Source: an uncultured Lachnospiraceae bacterium (lineage in GTDB: Bacteria; Bacillota; Clostridia; Lachnospirales; Lachnospiraceae). Taken from it: DNA of 64,000 bases. A program made the translations under genes and the position numbers. The stretch covers positions 7,311-71,310 of the forward strand of contig CAJUTQ010000083.1 of assembly GCA_910589265.1 (NCBI GenBank), in the 5' to 3' direction. The notes under the pieces were generated by a model. That model was not told the origin of the DNA and ran no database searches. It worked only from the letters and a program-made list of their open reading frames with translations. Below are positions 16,749 through 25,220 of this stretch, piece after piece (position 1 is the stretch's first letter; every line of letters starts with the position of its first letter).

Positions 16749-18185
16749 ATGGGAGAAGGAAAGAAAGATTATGGAAATGTAAAGAAGAAAATTGAAGAAA
16801 ATATCTCCTTTTTAAATAAAATATTTGCAGTGGATGTTAACTTTGATATTATTCATAAAGTCGTGGAAATTGGAGGAAAGACTTCTTGCATTTATTTTAT
16901 TGATGGTTTTAATAAGGACGATATTACACAGAAAATACTTCAATATTTTTATTCCATTCAGGAAAAGGACATGGCAAAGACAGCTAGGGAAATGTCTGTA
17001 AAATATATGCCTTATGGTGAGACAGAGCTGACAAATAAATTTGAAGATGTTATAAAGTTTGTTTTATCAGGACAAATGGCCCTTCTTATTGACGGATTTG
17101 AAGAATGTATCATGATTGATAACAGAGAATATCCTGTAAGAAGTGTGGGGGAGCCAGAGAAGGATAAAGTTCTTAGAGGATCCAAAGATGGATTTGTAGA
17201 GACCATAGTGTTTAACACAGCTTTAATACGAAGGAGAATACGCAGCACGGATTTATGTATGGAAATTACAAGTGCAGGCAATTCCTCAAGAACAGACATT
17301 GCCCTTTGTTATATGAATGATCGAGTAGATCATGGATTTTTGGAAAATATTAAAGATAAAATTAGACGTCTAGATGTGGACGCCTTGACAATGAATCAAG
17401 AAAGTTTGGCAGAATGCCTCTACCAGAGAAAATGGTATAATCCATTTCCAAAATTCAAGTTTTCAGAAAGGCCAGATACAGCATCTGCACAGATTTTAGA
17501 AGGAAATGTGGTCATTTTGGTGGATAATTCCCCATCAGCTATGATACTTCCCACAACAATTTTTGATGTGATTGAGGAGGCGGATGACTATTATTTTCCT
17601 CCTCTTACAGGAACATATTTAAGGCTTTCCAGATTTTTAATTGCTCTTTTGACTTATTTTATTCCCCCTACTTTTTTATTATTGATGCTTCACCCTGAAT
17701 GGATACCAAAGGGATTTGAATTTATTTTAGTACAGGAATCTATCCATGTACCATTAATTTGGCAGTTTTTGATTTTAGAGCTGGCCTTAGATGGTTTGCG
17801 TCTTGCAGCAGTGAACACCCCAAATATGCTAAGTACACCTTTAAGTATTATGGCTGCTCTTGTTTTAGGGGAGTTTTCTGTGAATTCAGGATGGTTTAAT
17901 TCGGAAGTCATGCTTTATATGGCTTTTGTCGCCCTTTCTACTTATACACAGCAAAGTTATGAATTAGGATATGCTATAAAATTTATGAGAATTATTACCC
18001 TTATTCTCACCCAGTGGTTCAGTATATGGGGATATGTGGGAGGCATTCTTTTTACTATGATTGTTATTGCCACAAATAAAACAATTTCTGGAAACAGCTA
18101 TATTTCCCCTATTTATCCCTTTGACGGAAAACAGCTGAAAAAGCGTTTTTTAAGGACAAGGCTGCCTCATACCTATCATGAGTAA
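16749..18185 (+). CDS. GerA-family spore germination protein, SpoVAF-like
   Basis: 478 residues in the A-subunit family of germinant receptors. The soluble N-terminal part (KKIEENISFLNKIF, SCIYFIDGFNKDD) and the spacing to the membrane half match SpoVAF, an accessory subunit acting with the SpoVA DPA channel. The middle has LIDGFEECIMID and NTALIRRRI; the C-terminal half has about five or six membrane segments. An open frame begins at 16665, but the ATG at 16749 has the AAAGGAG site. No B or C receptor genes adjoin. A terminator follows at 18221. Confidence 0.8.
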   Translation: MGEGKKDYGNVKKKIEENISFLNKIFAVDVNFDIIHKVVEIGGKTSCIYFIDGFNKDDITQKILQYFYSIQEKDMAKTAREMSVKYMPYGETELTNKFEDVIKFVLSGQMALLIDGFEECIMIDNREYPVRSVGEPEKDKVLRGSKDGFVETIVFNTALIRRRIRSTDLCMEITSAGNSSRTDIALCYMNDRVDHGFLENIKDKIRRLDVDALTMNQESLAECLYQRKWYNPFPKFKFSERPDTASAQILEGNVVILVDNSPSAMILPTTIFDVIEEADDYYFPPLTGTYLRLSRFLIALLTYFIPPTFLLLMLHPEWIPKGFEFILVQESIHVPLIWQFLILELALDGLRLAAVNTPNMLSTPLSIMAALVLGEFSVNSGWFNSEVMLYMAFVALSTYTQQSYELGYAIKFMRIITLILTQWFSIWGYVGGILFTMIVIATNKTISGNSYISPIYPFDGKQLKKRFLRTRLPHTYHE

Positions 18186-18220
18186 AAAGAAATTATATTA
18201 AGAAATGTTCGTTTAGAAAG

Positions 18221-18265
18221 TCAGAAATTGTTTGGCTCTGTTTCCAAATAATTTCTGATTTTTTT
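18221..18265 (+). terminator. terminator after the GerA-type gene
   Basis: 15-base arms TCAGAAATTGTTTGG and CCAAATAATTTCTGA, one mismatch, loop of 8, then seven T. Confidence 0.88.
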
Positions 18266-18292
18266 GAAACAAATTCTTGTTTTTTATACACT
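18264..18292 (+). promoter_or_regulatory. promoter region of the ECF sigma gene
   Basis: TTGAAA at 18264-18269 and TACACT at 18287-18292 with 17 bases between. CACTATATATAA at 18289-18300 looks like half an NrdR box, but it is single and lacks the TAGTG right side, so I do not call it one. Confidence 0.4.
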
Positions 18293-18337
18293 ATATATAA
18301 GAAAGGAAGGGATCAAAGGAGGAAATGAGGTGGGAAA

Positions 18338-18841
18338 ATGAACCAAAATATGGAATGGGTAAGGGAGGCAAGAGCTGGGGACTCAGAGGCATTTTCTAAG
18401 TTGTATGAGACCGTTTATAAGGAATTGTATAAATTCGCCTTATATACGTTAAAAAATACATATGATGCAGAAGATATTGTAAGTGAAACTGTCATTGCTG
18501 CATGGCAGGAAATTCCTAGACTGAGAAAGGAAGAGGCATTTCATGGTTGGATATTTAGAATTTTGACGAATAAGTGTAAAAGGAGGCTGAAACAGTATGG
18601 GGAGAAAACAGTTCAGATACAAGAGGACCTTCTATGTGAGGAATGGGATGTCTGCCAGGAGATGGATGTGAGAAAAGCATTTTTTCAATTGTCTGATGAA
18701 GAACGGCTTATATTATCCATGAATTTATTTGGAGGGTATAGTAGCAAGGAGATTGGAAAAGAGCTGAAAATGAAAGATAATACTGTGCGGACAAAGCAGA
18801 GAAGGGCTTTAAAGAAAATGGAAATATGTTTAAGAGAATAG
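18338..18841 (+). CDS. ECF-type RNA polymerase sigma factor
   Basis: 167-residue group IV sigma factor. Region 2 runs from about residue 10 to 75 (YKFALYTLKNTYDAEDIVSE and EAFHGWIFRI), and region 4 about 110-165 with helix-turn-helix GGYSSKEIGKELKMKDNTV. Only these two regions are present. It is followed after 15 bases by a membrane beta-propeller gene whose N-terminus is cytoplasmic, the usual place of an anti-sigma or sensor partner. No classic zinc anti-sigma domain is seen there. Confidence 0.9.
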   Translation: MNQNMEWVREARAGDSEAFSKLYETVYKELYKFALYTLKNTYDAEDIVSETVIAAWQEIPRLRKEEAFHGWIFRILTNKCKRRLKQYGEKTVQIQEDLLCEEWDVCQEMDVRKAFFQLSDEERLILSMNLFGGYSSKEIGKELKMKDNTVRTKQRRALKKMEICLRE

Positions 18842-18856
18842 AAGGGAGGATATAGG

Positions 18857-20857
18857 ATGGATGAAAATAAATGGAAGGAAGCAATACAAAGATCAGCAAG
18901 AGATTTAAAAATACCAGATTCTCTTACTCCAAAAAATGTGGAGGATGTAATCAAAGAAAAAAGTCAGAAAAAAGAAAGGAATTCTTTTCCCTTTGTTCTA
19001 GGGGCAGCTGTCTGTGCACTATTGTTTTTCAATTCCGCATGGAATCAAGAAAGGGAGGCTGTCCATAAGGAAGAAATAGTCCTAGCAGAGGGAGAAGAGG
19101 AAAAAGAGAGAGAAATAAAAGAAAAAACCAAAGATATATCTATTCTTTTAAAGGGAGGACTCCATACAGCAGAAAGTTATGAGGAGCTAGAGGCTGTCCT
19201 ATTAAATTGGCATTCAGGAAATCTAAGAAAGGAAAGTTCTTATTTGGTGGATGAGGATGGGGCTGTTATAGAAAATTATGTTTCTAGAGAGGAAGAAGGA
19301 ATAGAACAAAAACAAGCCAAGATGGAAACTCAGACTTCTTATGCAAGATTACAAAGTTCTCTAGAGGATGCAAGGGACGATTATTCTCGTACAAATGTTC
19401 AAGAACAATATGTGGAAGAAGGAGACATCTTGAAAACAGATGGGAGTTATTTATATGTCTTGAACAAAGAGGAGAGAAAAGTAAACATTGTCAAGGCAGA
19501 GGAAGAGACATTAAAGGAGGAGGGAAGTATTCTTTTCACCCCATTAAATGAAGACATAGAGGAGATGTATTTGGATGAGGAAAGGCTGTATCTTATAACA
19601 AAGGGAACAAAACATTCTGTGGAGGAGGAGAGAGAGGATACTTATTATCTCTCCCAAAATACATATACAACATTATACACATATGATATTGCAGACAAAA
19701 GCTCCCCAAAGCTCATGGGAGAGGTAGAAATAGACGGGAATTATCGGACATCGAGAAAGACAGGGGATTATTTTTATATATTTACAGAGTATTCTCCCCA
19801 ATTTGTGACGAGATATACAAAAGACTTTGAAGGGAAAGAAGAGTTAAGAGGATTTATACCTCTTGCAGGAGGGGAAAAGATGCCAGTTTCCCATATTTTA
19901 TTGCCAGATAGGATACAGGACTCTTCCTATTTAGTCATTGCCTCTGTAAATGTTCATGCCCCAAAACAAATTGCGGATAGCAAGGCAATGGTATCCTCTG
20001 CTTCCCTGTTTTATGTAAGTGAAAAGAGTATTTATATTACTTTGCCTGATTTTCAACAAGGAGAAGAGGATACCCAAATTTTAAAATTTCATTATGAAAA
20101 TGGAAGGATTGATGCAAAAGGGGCAGGTAAGGTAAAAGGTAGATTAAAGGATTCCTTTTCGATGAATGAATACAAAGGATATTTAAGAGTTGTAACAACG
20201 AATTACACCCAAGAAGGGGAGAGAAATTCGTTGTTTGTATTAGATGAACAGTTAAATATATGGGGAAAGATAGAAAATTTAGCAGAGGGAGAGACTGTTC
20301 AATCCGCTCGGTTTTTGGGAGATATGGGATATTTTGTAACATTTAGACAGACAGATCCCCTCTTTGCCGTGGATTTAAAAGATCCAGCCAAGCCTAGCAT
20401 TTTAGGAGAGTTAAAGGTGACAGGATTTTCTTCTTATCTTCATTTTTATGGAACAGATTTACTGTTTGGATTGGGATATGAAGTAGATGCCTATTCAGGG
20501 AAACAACAAGGAGTAAAGCTTTCTATGTTTGACATTAGAAATCCGGAAAAGATGATGGAAGAAAATAAATATGTCCTTCAAAATGAACATATCTGTCCTG
20601 CTATTGAAAATTATAGGGCATTAACTATTCATCCGCAAAAAAATATAATAGGATTTTTATGTGGGGATGCGTATTATTTGTTTTCTTATGAAAAGGAGAA
20701 AGGGTTCCAGATCAATCTCAAGGAAGAAGGATTTTCAGGAGACGTCAGGGGAGCTTATATTGGGGAGATGTTTTATGTAGCAGATAAGGATAAAATAAAT
20801 GCCTATCATATAAAAAATGGATTTGCAAAGACAGGAGAGTTACATTTTACTTCCTAA
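18857..20857 (+). CDS. membrane-anchored beta-propeller protein, likely sigma partner
   Basis: 666 residues. About 37 cytoplasmic residues (WKEAIQRSARDLKIPDSLTPK) precede one membrane helix (FPFVLGAAVCALLFFNSAW), then a Glu/Lys-rich stretch to residue 90 and a large extracellular domain. The latter has repeated blade-like units (DILKTDGSYLYVLNKEERKV, DISKSSPK-type and VDLKDPAKPSILGELKVTGF) of the secreted C-terminal beta-propeller family. Paired with an ECF sigma gene, the N-terminal tail is a plausible anti-sigma and the propeller a plausible envelope sensor; both are inference. Confidence 0.75.
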   Translation: MDENKWKEAIQRSARDLKIPDSLTPKNVEDVIKEKSQKKERNSFPFVLGAAVCALLFFNSAWNQEREAVHKEEIVLAEGEEEKEREIKEKTKDISILLKGGLHTAESYEELEAVLLNWHSGNLRKESSYLVDEDGAVIENYVSREEEGIEQKQAKMETQTSYARLQSSLEDARDDYSRTNVQEQYVEEGDILKTDGSYLYVLNKEERKVNIVKAEEETLKEEGSILFTPLNEDIEEMYLDEERLYLITKGTKHSVEEEREDTYYLSQNTYTTLYTYDIADKSSPKLMGEVEIDGNYRTSRKTGDYFYIFTEYSPQFVTRYTKDFEGKEELRGFIPLAGGEKMPVSHILLPDRIQDSSYLVIASVNVHAPKQIADSKAMVSSASLFYVSEKSIYITLPDFQQGEEDTQILKFHYENGRIDAKGAGKVKGRLKDSFSMNEYKGYLRVVTTNYTQEGERNSLFVLDEQLNIWGKIENLAEGETVQSARFLGDMGYFVTFRQTDPLFAVDLKDPAKPSILGELKVTGFSSYLHFYGTDLLFGLGYEVDAYSGKQQGVKLSMFDIRNPEKMMEENKYVLQNEHICPAIENYRALTIHPQKNIIGFLCGDAYYLFSYEKEKGFQINLKEEGFSGDVRGAYIGEMFYVADKDKINAYHIKNGFAKTGELHFTS

Positions 20858-20883
20858 CTCCTATATCCCTGTTTTAGCAGATG

Positions 20884-21447
20884 CTACAGTTTGCGGATAA
20901 GGGCTAAAATAGGAGGGTGGTTTGGACGGTTATAATACTGAGATAAGACAACGAAATATTTTTTACTGTCTAAGTTTTTTAAATAATGGAGAAGGGCGTT
21001 TTGTTCTCCAAATCCAGTATCTTTGCCCCTATAAATACAAAGAGTCATAAGGCCTTCTTGTTTTAATAAAAGGAGGCCCTTTTTAATAGCTTCTAAGCTG
21101 GAATCTGCCCTCGTACATATGGAATGATCTCCTCCAGGCAGGTAGCCAAAGTTAAATGCAATGCAGCTGACTGTATTAGAAGAAATATATTGATCCATGT
21201 GAGCATGAGAGTCCAGTATGAGTTCATAAAAGCAGTGCACTTGTTTTTCTTGAAGTCTTGCCCTTGTACGGTCAATGGCCTGCTGTTGAACATCAAAGGC
21301 ATAAACTTTTCCTTGACTTCCTACGAGATGACACAAGAAAACAGTATCATGTCCATTACCTGCTGTTGCATCAATACAAATATCTCCAGGCAGTACGTGA
21401 TTTTGGATAAAATGGTGACACCATTTTGTGATAGGTTCAAAGTTCAT
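20884..21447 (-). CDS. mnmM: tRNA mnm5s2U methyltransferase, MnmM/YtqB-like
   Basis: 187-residue Rossmann-fold SAM methyltransferase. Motif I is CIDATAGNGHDTVFLC, then VYAFDVQQQAI, and the distinctive FNFGYLPGGDHS and YNRPNHPPIL blocks of the YtqB family. YtqB was shown in B. subtilis to methylate nm5s2U34 of tRNA (MnmM). Convergent with the beta-propeller gene, 26 bases apart. It is 12 bases downstream of the Ser-rich membrane protein and probably co-transcribed with it. Confidence 0.85.
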   Translation of the reverse strand: MNFEPITKWCHHFIQNHVLPGDICIDATAGNGHDTVFLCHLVGSQGKVYAFDVQQQAIDRTRARLQEKQVHCFYELILDSHAHMDQYISSNTVSCIAFNFGYLPGGDHSICTRADSSLEAIKKGLLLLKQEGLMTLCIYRGKDTGFGEQNALLHYLKNLDSKKYFVVLSQYYNRPNHPPILALIRKL

Positions 21448-21459
21448 TTTATATTCTCC

Positions 21460-22287
21460 TTATGAAGAAGGAGTTCTTGAAGAGGAGAGAGAACTGCTAG
21501 GACGGGAGGAACTAGACGTATTCTTATTTGTGTTCAAACTTTCAGGATTATCTATCATTTCCAATGTAGCTTTTACTTTGTCCAAATTTGTCTGGGTAAA
21601 AGTGCTATTCTCATTATCCACTCCTCGGTAAACATAAGCGATAGAAAGACAGGCGCCTTTGCCTAAGTCAGAAAAAATTTCTTTTTCAGGATCACTTTGG
21701 CAGGCATATTGAAGGTAATACCCATAGTATAACGCTTCTTCCATGACCTTGTTATTTTTAAAAAAATTCTGAGAGTCATAGCGAATATAATTGACAGCCA
21801 TACGGATGGAGTCATCCGAAGCATACTTGGCCTCTTCTTTGGCATTTTCTTCTATTTCCATTACTTTTTCCCTAGTGTTTGCTTGGATGATGGGAGTTTC
21901 TGCCAAAGAGGGAAAGTCATGGTTACTATCTGGACTGTCTGGAGATTGTCCAATATCTTCTTCCAAGGAAACTTCTTTTTTGTCTTGGTTTTCTTCTGTC
22001 ATGGAATTGGAAGAGGAAGAAGGAGCGTCTTTAGGAGAATTCTCCTGCATTTCCTGCTTAGACCTTTGAGAAGAGGTATTCGATAAATCTTCAGAAGTTT
22101 CTTCTTGCTGGTTTTCTTTGCTCGGTTCTTCTATGCTTTGAGAAGAGCTATTGGAAACAGATGCAAGGGAAGGACGATTGCCCTCAGAATTTACGGCGCT
22201 GTAAATGCCAATGGCAGAGGATAGTCCAATAGTAGGAATGAGGAATATCCCGCATATTCCAAGCGCTATTTTTTCAGACCGTTTCAT
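21460..22287 (-). CDS. Ser/Glu-rich single-pass membrane protein, function unknown
   Basis: 275 residues from the ATG with AGAGGTG seven bases ahead; an in-frame ATG at 22338 lacks a site. After MKRSEK comes one membrane segment (IALGICGIFLIPTIGLSSAIGIY, about residues 7-29), then roughly 100 residues of Ser/Glu/Gln low complexity. A more ordered domain follows (residues about 125-245, with KNNKVMEEALYYGYYLQYA), then a tail of mostly Ser. No family recognised. The topology suggests a secreted domain held off the membrane by a flexible stalk. Confidence 0.7.
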   Translation of the reverse strand: MKRSEKIALGICGIFLIPTIGLSSAIGIYSAVNSEGNRPSLASVSNSSSQSIEEPSKENQQEETSEDLSNTSSQRSKQEMQENSPKDAPSSSSNSMTEENQDKKEVSLEEDIGQSPDSPDSNHDFPSLAETPIIQANTREKVMEIEENAKEEAKYASDDSIRMAVNYIRYDSQNFFKNNKVMEEALYYGYYLQYACQSDPEKEIFSDLGKGACLSIAYVYRGVDNENSTFTQTNLDKVKATLEMIDNPESLNTNKNTSSSSRPSSSLSSSRTPSS

Positions 22288-22328
22288 AAATTTACACCTC
22301 TTATGTATGAATTTTCTGTACTGAATTG

Positions 22329-22357
22329 ATAGTAACATGTATGAAAAGTAAAATCAA
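22329..22357 (-). promoter_or_regulatory. promoter of the Ser-rich protein/mnmM unit
   Basis: On the minus strand TTGATT, 17 bases, TACTAT, about 42 bases ahead of the ATG at 22287. Confidence 0.55.
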
Positions 22358-22646
22358 TAAGCAGGGATGAGAAAATGTAGAGGATTTCTTTACCATTTTT
22401 AGTTAGTATAAGAAGAATGAAAAAAGGAAAGAAAATACCTTACCAGCAAGGGTCTTAGTCCATTGGAAAAAATGCAAGAGAAACCCCAAAAGTTTTCTGA
22501 CTTTTTGGGTTAGGTTATAGGATAACATTTTACTAATAAAAGAAAGGAGTATCCTCCCCTTTTTTGTAGTAAAAAAGCTATGTTCGTTAGACAAAAATTT
22601 TATAACAGGTTTCCTAATTATCCTTCATGGGTTATGTATAATAATA
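22358..22646. other. non-coding stretch, nothing identified
   Basis: AT-rich. The only ORF over 60 codons lies on the minus strand (22403-22594), lacks a ribosome site and is Phe/Lys low complexity, so I leave it out. CCCCAAAAG and CTTTTTGGG near 22484-22514 can pair but have no T run. Confidence 0.4.
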
Positions 22647-22763
22647 TTATGTAGTAAAAATACAGTCTAGGGCATCATCATCAAAATGCTTAATGAGATA
22701 GTAAAATTCCTTCTTCATTTGTAATCCTTCTGTGTTTAGCTGTTCTTTTTTTGTATATGTCAT
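22647..22763 (-). CDS. possible 38-residue protein
   Basis: Small open frame starting MTYTKKEQLNTEGLQMKKEF and ending DDDALDCIFTT. An internal ATG (MKKEF) has AGAAGGA six bases ahead, so the product may be only 23 residues. Composition is soluble and protein-like, but no family is recognised. It could equally be a leftover of a longer gene. Confidence 0.3.
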   Translation of the reverse strand: MTYTKKEQLNTEGLQMKKEFYYLIKHFDDDALDCIFTT

Positions 22764-22840
22764 TTACTTAGTATTGCTATTACAGAGATGTTGACACAAA
22801 TGCTGAGTATATGTTTTATACTCTGGTACTGTAAAGGATA

Positions 22841-22868
22841 CTGCCAATCACAAAAATGCAATTGGCAG
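22841..22868. terminator. possible hairpin downstream of cotJC
   Basis: Perfect arms CTGCCAAT and ATTGGCAG around a 12-base loop, 74 bases past the cotJC stop. On the minus strand no clean T run follows, so it may be a mere inverted repeat. Confidence 0.35.
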
Positions 22869-22941
22869 ATTAAAATTTTATTTTTTCTCTTGTCTACTTG
22901 ACAGGGAGTGGTTCAAAATATCGCTATTAATGGATAGATGT

Positions 22942-23565
22942 TTATTCTTTACATTCGCAATCAGATTTGTTCTGATCAAACTCTGGATTGATAGCATAGA
23001 AATTTTTACTATTTAAATCATCTTGGATAAGCCTCAAACCTTCCCCGAACCTTTGGTAGTGTACAATTTCACGCTGTCTTAAAAAACGGATGGGATCACA
23101 AACCTCTGGATCTTTAACAAGACGAAGAATGTTATCGTATGTGGTGCGGGCTTTTTGCTCTGCTGCCATATCTTCATGTAAGTCTGTAATAGGATCGCCT
23201 TTTGACTGAAAATAGGTTGCAGTCCAAGGAGAACCGCTGGCTGCTAATGGCCAAAGAGCCAGTGTATGATCCACATAATATTTGTCAAAACCAGAAGCAA
23301 CAAGTTCTTCCATACACAGATTTTTGGTCAGCTGGTAAACAATGGCACATATCATTTCCATGTGGGCCAGTTCTTCTGTACCTATATCTGTAAGTAATCC
23401 AGCTACACGCCGATCACACATGGAATAACGCTGGGAGAGATAGCGCATGGAAGCGGCTAATTCTCCATCAGGGCCTCCAAACTGGGTAATAATGATTTGG
23501 GCTATCTTTGGATTTGTATGGGTAATTTTTACTGGATATTGTAATCGTTTTTCATAGTTCCACAT
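22942..23565 (-). CDS. cotJC: spore coat protein CotJC (manganese-catalase-like)
   Basis: 207 residues with the ferritin-like, dimanganese catalase fold. Metal-ligand helices include GGPDGELAASMRYLSQR and GTEELAHMEMICAIV; a further helix has DMAAEQKARTTYDNIL and REIVHYQRFGEGL. CotJC is assembled in the spore coat in B. subtilis and related proteins have catalase activity. It is last in cotJA-cotJB-cotJC, three bases after cotJB. Confidence 0.92.
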   Translation of the reverse strand: MWNYEKRLQYPVKITHTNPKIAQIIITQFGGPDGELAASMRYLSQRYSMCDRRVAGLLTDIGTEELAHMEMICAIVYQLTKNLCMEELVASGFDKYYVDHTLALWPLAASGSPWTATYFQSKGDPITDLHEDMAAEQKARTTYDNILRLVKDPEVCDPIRFLRQREIVHYQRFGEGLRLIQDDLNSKNFYAINPEFDQNKSDCECKE

Positions 23566-23568
23566 GAA

Positions 23569-23847
23569 TTAGCACACTCCTTCCCATGGCCATGGCTGGG
23601 TAACCCATTTCCATTCATTCCCACAGTTGCAAGCATCTCGAATCGTTAATGGTCCATATAGTTTGGCGTATTCTTCTAACGCATTATTTTTTAATTGGTT
23701 ATAATAATTAAAATATTCCAGCGCTTCTTGGCATTCAGGATGGGTATCTAAAAATTCGTTTAATTCTATAACAGCAAAATCAACCATACCGATATAGAGA
23801 AGAAGCCTGTTTTTTTCTATATTATCTGAATTTTTCATTTCTGGCAT
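23569..23847 (-). CDS. cotJB: spore coat protein CotJB
   Basis: 92 residues. The helical core (LLLYIGMVDFAVIELNEFLD, HPECQEALEYFNYY) and the C-terminal YGPLT with Trp-rich WKWVTQPWPWEG are typical of CotJB. It overlaps cotJA by 13 bases and is followed by cotJC. Its role in the coat is not known beyond being needed with CotJA/C. Confidence 0.9.
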   Translation of the reverse strand: MPEMKNSDNIEKNRLLLYIGMVDFAVIELNEFLDTHPECQEALEYFNYYNQLKNNALEEYAKLYGPLTIRDACNCGNEWKWVTQPWPWEGVC

Positions 23848-24002
23848 CTCCTTCCTTCGAATGGTTTATCTAACGCAGGGAAAATAGTTCCAATTTCAAA
23901 TGCTTTATCCAATTCATATATAGGTTTCCATTCCTGCCATGGAACATAGGCCATGGCAAGGGGGTAATTGTCAGGATAAAAATCTTGGTTACAATTTTGC
24001 AT
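23835..24002 (-). CDS. cotJA: spore coat-associated protein CotJA
   Basis: A 55-codon gene. The protein has the CotJA pattern: NYPLAMAYVPWQEWKPIYEL and, after about ten residues, GTIFPALDKPF with a basic Cys-containing end. AAGGAAGG lies before the ATG. A longer open frame overlapping it in another register is a shadow. First gene of the cotJ operon. Confidence 0.9.
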   Translation of the reverse strand: MQNCNQDFYPDNYPLAMAYVPWQEWKPIYELDKAFEIGTIFPALDKPFEGRRCQK

Positions 24003-24042
24003 GAAAGCAACCTTCCTTTCTTTCTCTGGAAATGATTTATTA

Positions 24043-24069
24043 TATAGTATGAATCTTTCAACAGATGGT
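24043..24069 (-). promoter_or_regulatory. mother-cell sporulation promoter of cotJABC
   Basis: Minus strand: AC, 16 bases, CATACTATA, fitting the sigma-K pattern AC-N16-CATANNNTA. CATACTAT also fits a sigma-E -10, and cotJ is sigma-E driven in B. subtilis, so which mother-cell factor is used is open. Confidence 0.5.
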
Positions 24070-24116
24070 GCAAAAGAAAAGAAGTAGAAAAATTATGTCA
24101 ATTATTGAAAAAATAG

Positions 24117-24144
24117 TTGACGAATAAGAAAAATATGCTATAAT
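24117..24144 (+). promoter_or_regulatory. sigma-A promoter of rpsU
   Basis: TTGACG at 24117-24122, 16 bases, perfect TATAAT at 24139-24144; leader about 80 bases. Confidence 0.75.
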
Positions 24145-24228
24145 AATTTCAGTGCAAACATGCATAAAATATGCCCAATCAGTCGTTTGTTACTAGGAAG
24201 GGACTGAAGGGAGGTTAGGTGTGAGACT

Positions 24229-24405
24229 ATGTCGAATGTAATCGTAAAAGATAACGAGACTTTAGATAGCGCTTTACGTCGCTTTAAACGAAATTGCGCA
24301 AAAGCGGGTATCCAGCAAGAGATTCGTAAAAGGGAGCATTATGAAAAGCCAAGCGTAAAACGTAAGAAAAAATCTGAAGCAGCAAGAAAACGTAAATATA
24401 ACTAA
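24229..24405 (+). CDS. rpsU: 30S ribosomal protein S21
   Basis: 58-residue basic protein. It starts MSNVIVKDNETLDSALRRF and continues with EIRKREHYEKPSVKRKKK, the S21 signature, ending in a Lys/Arg-rich tail. S21 sits near the 3' end of 16S rRNA and affects initiation. GGGAGG precedes the ATG. It has its own promoter and terminator, so is a single-gene unit. Confidence 0.95.
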   Translation: MSNVIVKDNETLDSALRRFKRNCAKAGIQQEIRKREHYEKPSVKRKKKSEAARKRKYN

Positions 24406-24412
24406 AGAAAGC

Positions 24413-24445
24413 ATCCTTGGCCAAATGGACCAGGGATTTTCTTTT
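24413..24445 (+). terminator. rpsU terminator
   Basis: Arms ATCCTTGG and CCAGGGAT (one G-T pair), 9-base loop, then TTTTCTTTT. Confidence 0.75.
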
Positions 24446-24490
24446 CGAAGATTTTCAGGCTTCATGTAAAACCTGAAAGGAGTGTATTGT

Positions 24491-25081
24491 ATGTGGACGA
24501 AAGAGATGTTCGGTACAGATGTATATCATTTAGTTTCCTGGTTTATAATATACAGTATGCTGGGCTGGCTGATTGAATCTATTTACATGTCTTTTTGCAA
24601 TAGAAAGCTTACAAACAGGGGTTTTGCTAAAAGTCCTTTTTGCCCTATTTATGGGTTTGGAGCAGTTGGAGCCTATCTGATGCTTCGTCCTTTGGAAGGC
24701 GATTATGTCAAATTATACCTTTGTGGAAGTATGTTGGCAACCTTATTTGAATTTTTCGTTGCTAAGCTGATGATTCGCCTATTTGGCGAAGTATGGTGGG
24801 ATTATAACGAGAAGCCTTACAATTATAAAGGGATTATATGTTTAGAGAGCACAGTGGCCTGGGGATTTTATACCGTTTTTTTGTTTTTATTTTTACATAA
24901 GTTTGTGATGGCATGGGTGGAGAGTTATTCCTATTATCAAGGTATATTCTTTTGTAAAATGATACTCACCATATTTTCCATTGACTTTTTTTATCATTTC
25001 TTTAAGGCGCTCCATTTTAATTTCAGCGAATGTAGGGAGAAAATGATTACAAATTATCGAGAATTTCGGGCAAGATTTTAA
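24491..25081 (+). CDS. CmpB-like multi-pass membrane protein (putative ABC-transporter type IV)
   Basis: 196 residues with about five membrane segments. The opening YSMLGWLIESIYMSF, the NRGFAKSPFCPIYGFGA block and VWWDYNEKPYNYKGIICLES are characteristic of the family annotated as putative ABC transporter type IV (CmpB-like); biochemical function is unproven. The start is the ATG with AAAGGAG eight bases ahead; a GTG nine bases upstream overlaps that site. Flanked by terminators, so monocistronic. Confidence 0.8.
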   Translation: MWTKEMFGTDVYHLVSWFIIYSMLGWLIESIYMSFCNRKLTNRGFAKSPFCPIYGFGAVGAYLMLRPLEGDYVKLYLCGSMLATLFEFFVAKLMIRLFGEVWWDYNEKPYNYKGIICLESTVAWGFYTVFLFLFLHKFVMAWVESYSYYQGIFFCKMILTIFSIDFFYHFFKALHFNFSECREKMITNYREFRARF

Positions 25082-25082
25082 C

Positions 25083-25120
25083 AAAAAGACAGAATCAAGA
25101 AAAATTGGTTCTGTCTTTTT
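25083..25120 (+). terminator. terminator after the CmpB-like gene
   Basis: Perfect 12-base arms AAAAAGACAGAA and TTCTGTCTTTTT around a 14-base loop. Confidence 0.85.
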
Positions 25121-25220
25121 GCTCTTTATGATGTAGGTAAGAATCAAAGGGATAGAAATAGCATTTTTTCCATAGAATCTTTATATAATAGGTAGTAACA
25201 GAGCCATAGGGAGGAATGCA

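Noticed and set aside
18289..18300. Third NrdR box before the ECF sigma gene
   Set aside because: Single copy and only the left half fits; it doubles as an AT-rich -10 region.
23870..24073. 67-codon minus-strand ORF in the cotJA place
   Set aside because: Shadow frame; the real cotJA is the 55-codon frame 23835-24002.
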